Origin: Candidatus Faecalibacterium faecipullorum
GTDB lineage: Bacteria > Bacillota > Clostridia > Oscillospirales > Ruminococcaceae
Length of the DNA: 5,200 nucleotides
NCBI GenBank assembly: GCA_019118985.1
Contig: DWXX01000046.1
Location: forward strand, 1 to 5,200
Reading direction: 5' to 3'
In this document: one piece after another, positions 4,633-5,200 of the stretch
How positions within the stretch are numbered: the first letter of the stretch is position 1
How the letters are laid out: each line of letters begins with the position of its first letter
Position numbers and translations under genes: made by a program
Notes under the pieces: model-generated
What the model was told of the DNA's origin: nothing
Seen by the model: the letters and a program-made list of their open reading frames with translations, nothing else
Database searches by the model: none

Positions 4633-5200
4633 ATGAAGTATGATTTCAAGGCCGTCGAGGCCAAGTGGCAGAAGGTCTGGGAGGATGAAAAGACCTTCCA
4701 CGCCGAGGTAGACCGCACAAAGCCCAAGTTCTATGCCCTGGTGGAGTTCCCCTACCCCTCCGCCGCCGGCCTGCACGTCGGCCACCCCCGCAGCTATACC
4801 GCCCTGGACGTGGTGGCCCGCCGCCGCCGTCAGTGCGGGTACAACGTGCTGTACCCCATGGGGTGGGACGCTTTCGGCCTGCCCACCGAGAACTACGCCA
4901 TGAAGAACCACATCCACCCGGCCATCGTGACCAAGAAGAATGTGGACCGCTTCCGCGCGCAGCTGAAGAGCCTGGGCTTCTCCTTCGACTGGGACCGCGA
5001 GATCAACACCACCGACCCCGAGTATTACAAGTGGACCCAGTGGATCTTCCTGCAGCTGTACAAGCACGGCCTGGCCTATAAGAAAGAGATGAACGTCAAC
5101 TGGTGCACCGGCTGCAAGTGCGTCCTGGCCAACGAAGAGGTGGTCAACGGCGTCTGCGAGCGGTGCGGCAGCGAGGTGGTCCACCGGGTCAAGAGCCAGT
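4633..5200 (+). CDS. leuS: Leucyl-tRNA synthetase, N-terminal part (3' truncated)
   Basis: The first 189 codons of LeuS, the cytosolic class I synthetase that charges tRNA-Leu; the reading frame is open to the window edge. Seen: the family-typical start MKYDFKAVEAKWQKVW, FPYPSAAGLHVGH with the HIGH signature as HVGH (residues 48-51), YPMGWDAFGLPTENYA (74-89), SFDWDREINTTDPEYYKWTQW (117-137) and a zinc-ribbon-like insertion with Cys pairs C158/C161 and C175/C178. The editing domain and KMSKS motif lie beyond the window. ATG 4633 is preceded by GGAG (4619-4622) at 10 nt, a rather long spacing, and its N-terminus agrees with the family. The gap from rsfS is only 61 nt, too short for the T-box leader that controls many Bacillota synthetase genes, so leuS is probably expressed from the LCP-rsfS transcript or the weak local promoter. 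Confidence 0.95.
   Translation, partial: MKYDFKAVEAKWQKVWEDEKTFHAEVDRTKPKFYALVEFPYPSAAGLHVGHPRSYTALDVVARRRRQCGYNVLYPMGWDAFGLPTENYAMKNHIHPAIVTKKNVDRFRAQLKSLGFSFDWDREINTTDPEYYKWTQWIFLQLYKHGLAYKKEMNVNWCTGCKCVLANEEVVNGVCERCGSEVVHRVKSQ

Noticed and set aside
4303..5184. 293-residue open frame on the - strand antisense to rsfS and leuS
   Set aside because: It lies over two well-supported genes, has no domain signature, and its composition is that of a shadow frame.

Overview
The window is a GC-rich bacterial housekeeping cluster with all genes on the + strand and strong G/C preference at third codon positions. Gene content and order are ftsY (3' end) - rdgB - yhbY/yqeI - nadD - yqeK - LCP gene - rsfS - leuS (5' end). 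The yqeI-nadD-yqeK-rsfS core matches the Bacillota arrangement known from Bacillus subtilis. The LCP insertion, the GC-rich composition, the style of the leucyl-tRNA synthetase and a two-hairpin intergenic element at 903-955 suggest a GC-rich Clostridia member of the Oscillospiraceae (Faecalibacterium / Gemmiger / Subdoligranulum-like). That placement is inference from memory, not a database result.

Layout. 1-262: C-terminal end of FtsY, the SRP receptor. 265-897: RdgB/HAM1 nucleotide-sanitation pyrophosphatase, 2 nt after the ftsY stop. 898-990: short intergenic stretch dominated by a GC-rich sequence that can fold as a three-way junction. 991-1287: YhbY-type RNA-binding ribosome-assembly protein, overlapping nadD by 4 nt (ATGA). 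1284-1961: NadD, the NAD-biosynthesis adenylyltransferase. 1977-2558: YqeK, an HD-domain dinucleotide-polyphosphate hydrolase. 2559-2668: an AT-richer gap holding the best promoter in the window (TTGCGG-17 nt-TATACT with an extended -10). 2669-4141: membrane-anchored LytR-CpsA-Psr (LCP) protein with a long low-complexity cytoplasmic N-terminus. 4179-4571: RsfS ribosomal silencing factor. 4572-4632: short gap with a hairpin and a weak promoter-like -10. 4633-5200: start of LeuS, running off the window.

The genes are co-transcribed housekeeping functions rather than one pathway: protein targeting (FtsY), nucleotide-pool cleaning (RdgB), ribosome assembly and silencing (YhbY, RsfS), NAD synthesis (NadD), alarmone turnover (YqeK), cell-wall polymer attachment (LCP) and translation (LeuS). 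The internal promoter suggests LCP-rsfS, and perhaps leuS, can be expressed separately from the upstream genes.

I found no mobile element, CRISPR array, tRNA or rRNA gene, or defence system, and no credible wholly new gene system. The most interesting non-coding item is the structured intergenic element at 903-955. Lesser points are a divergent active-site position in the LCP protein, a dyad overlapping its promoter, an insertion in RdgB, and the lack of room for a T-box upstream of leuS.
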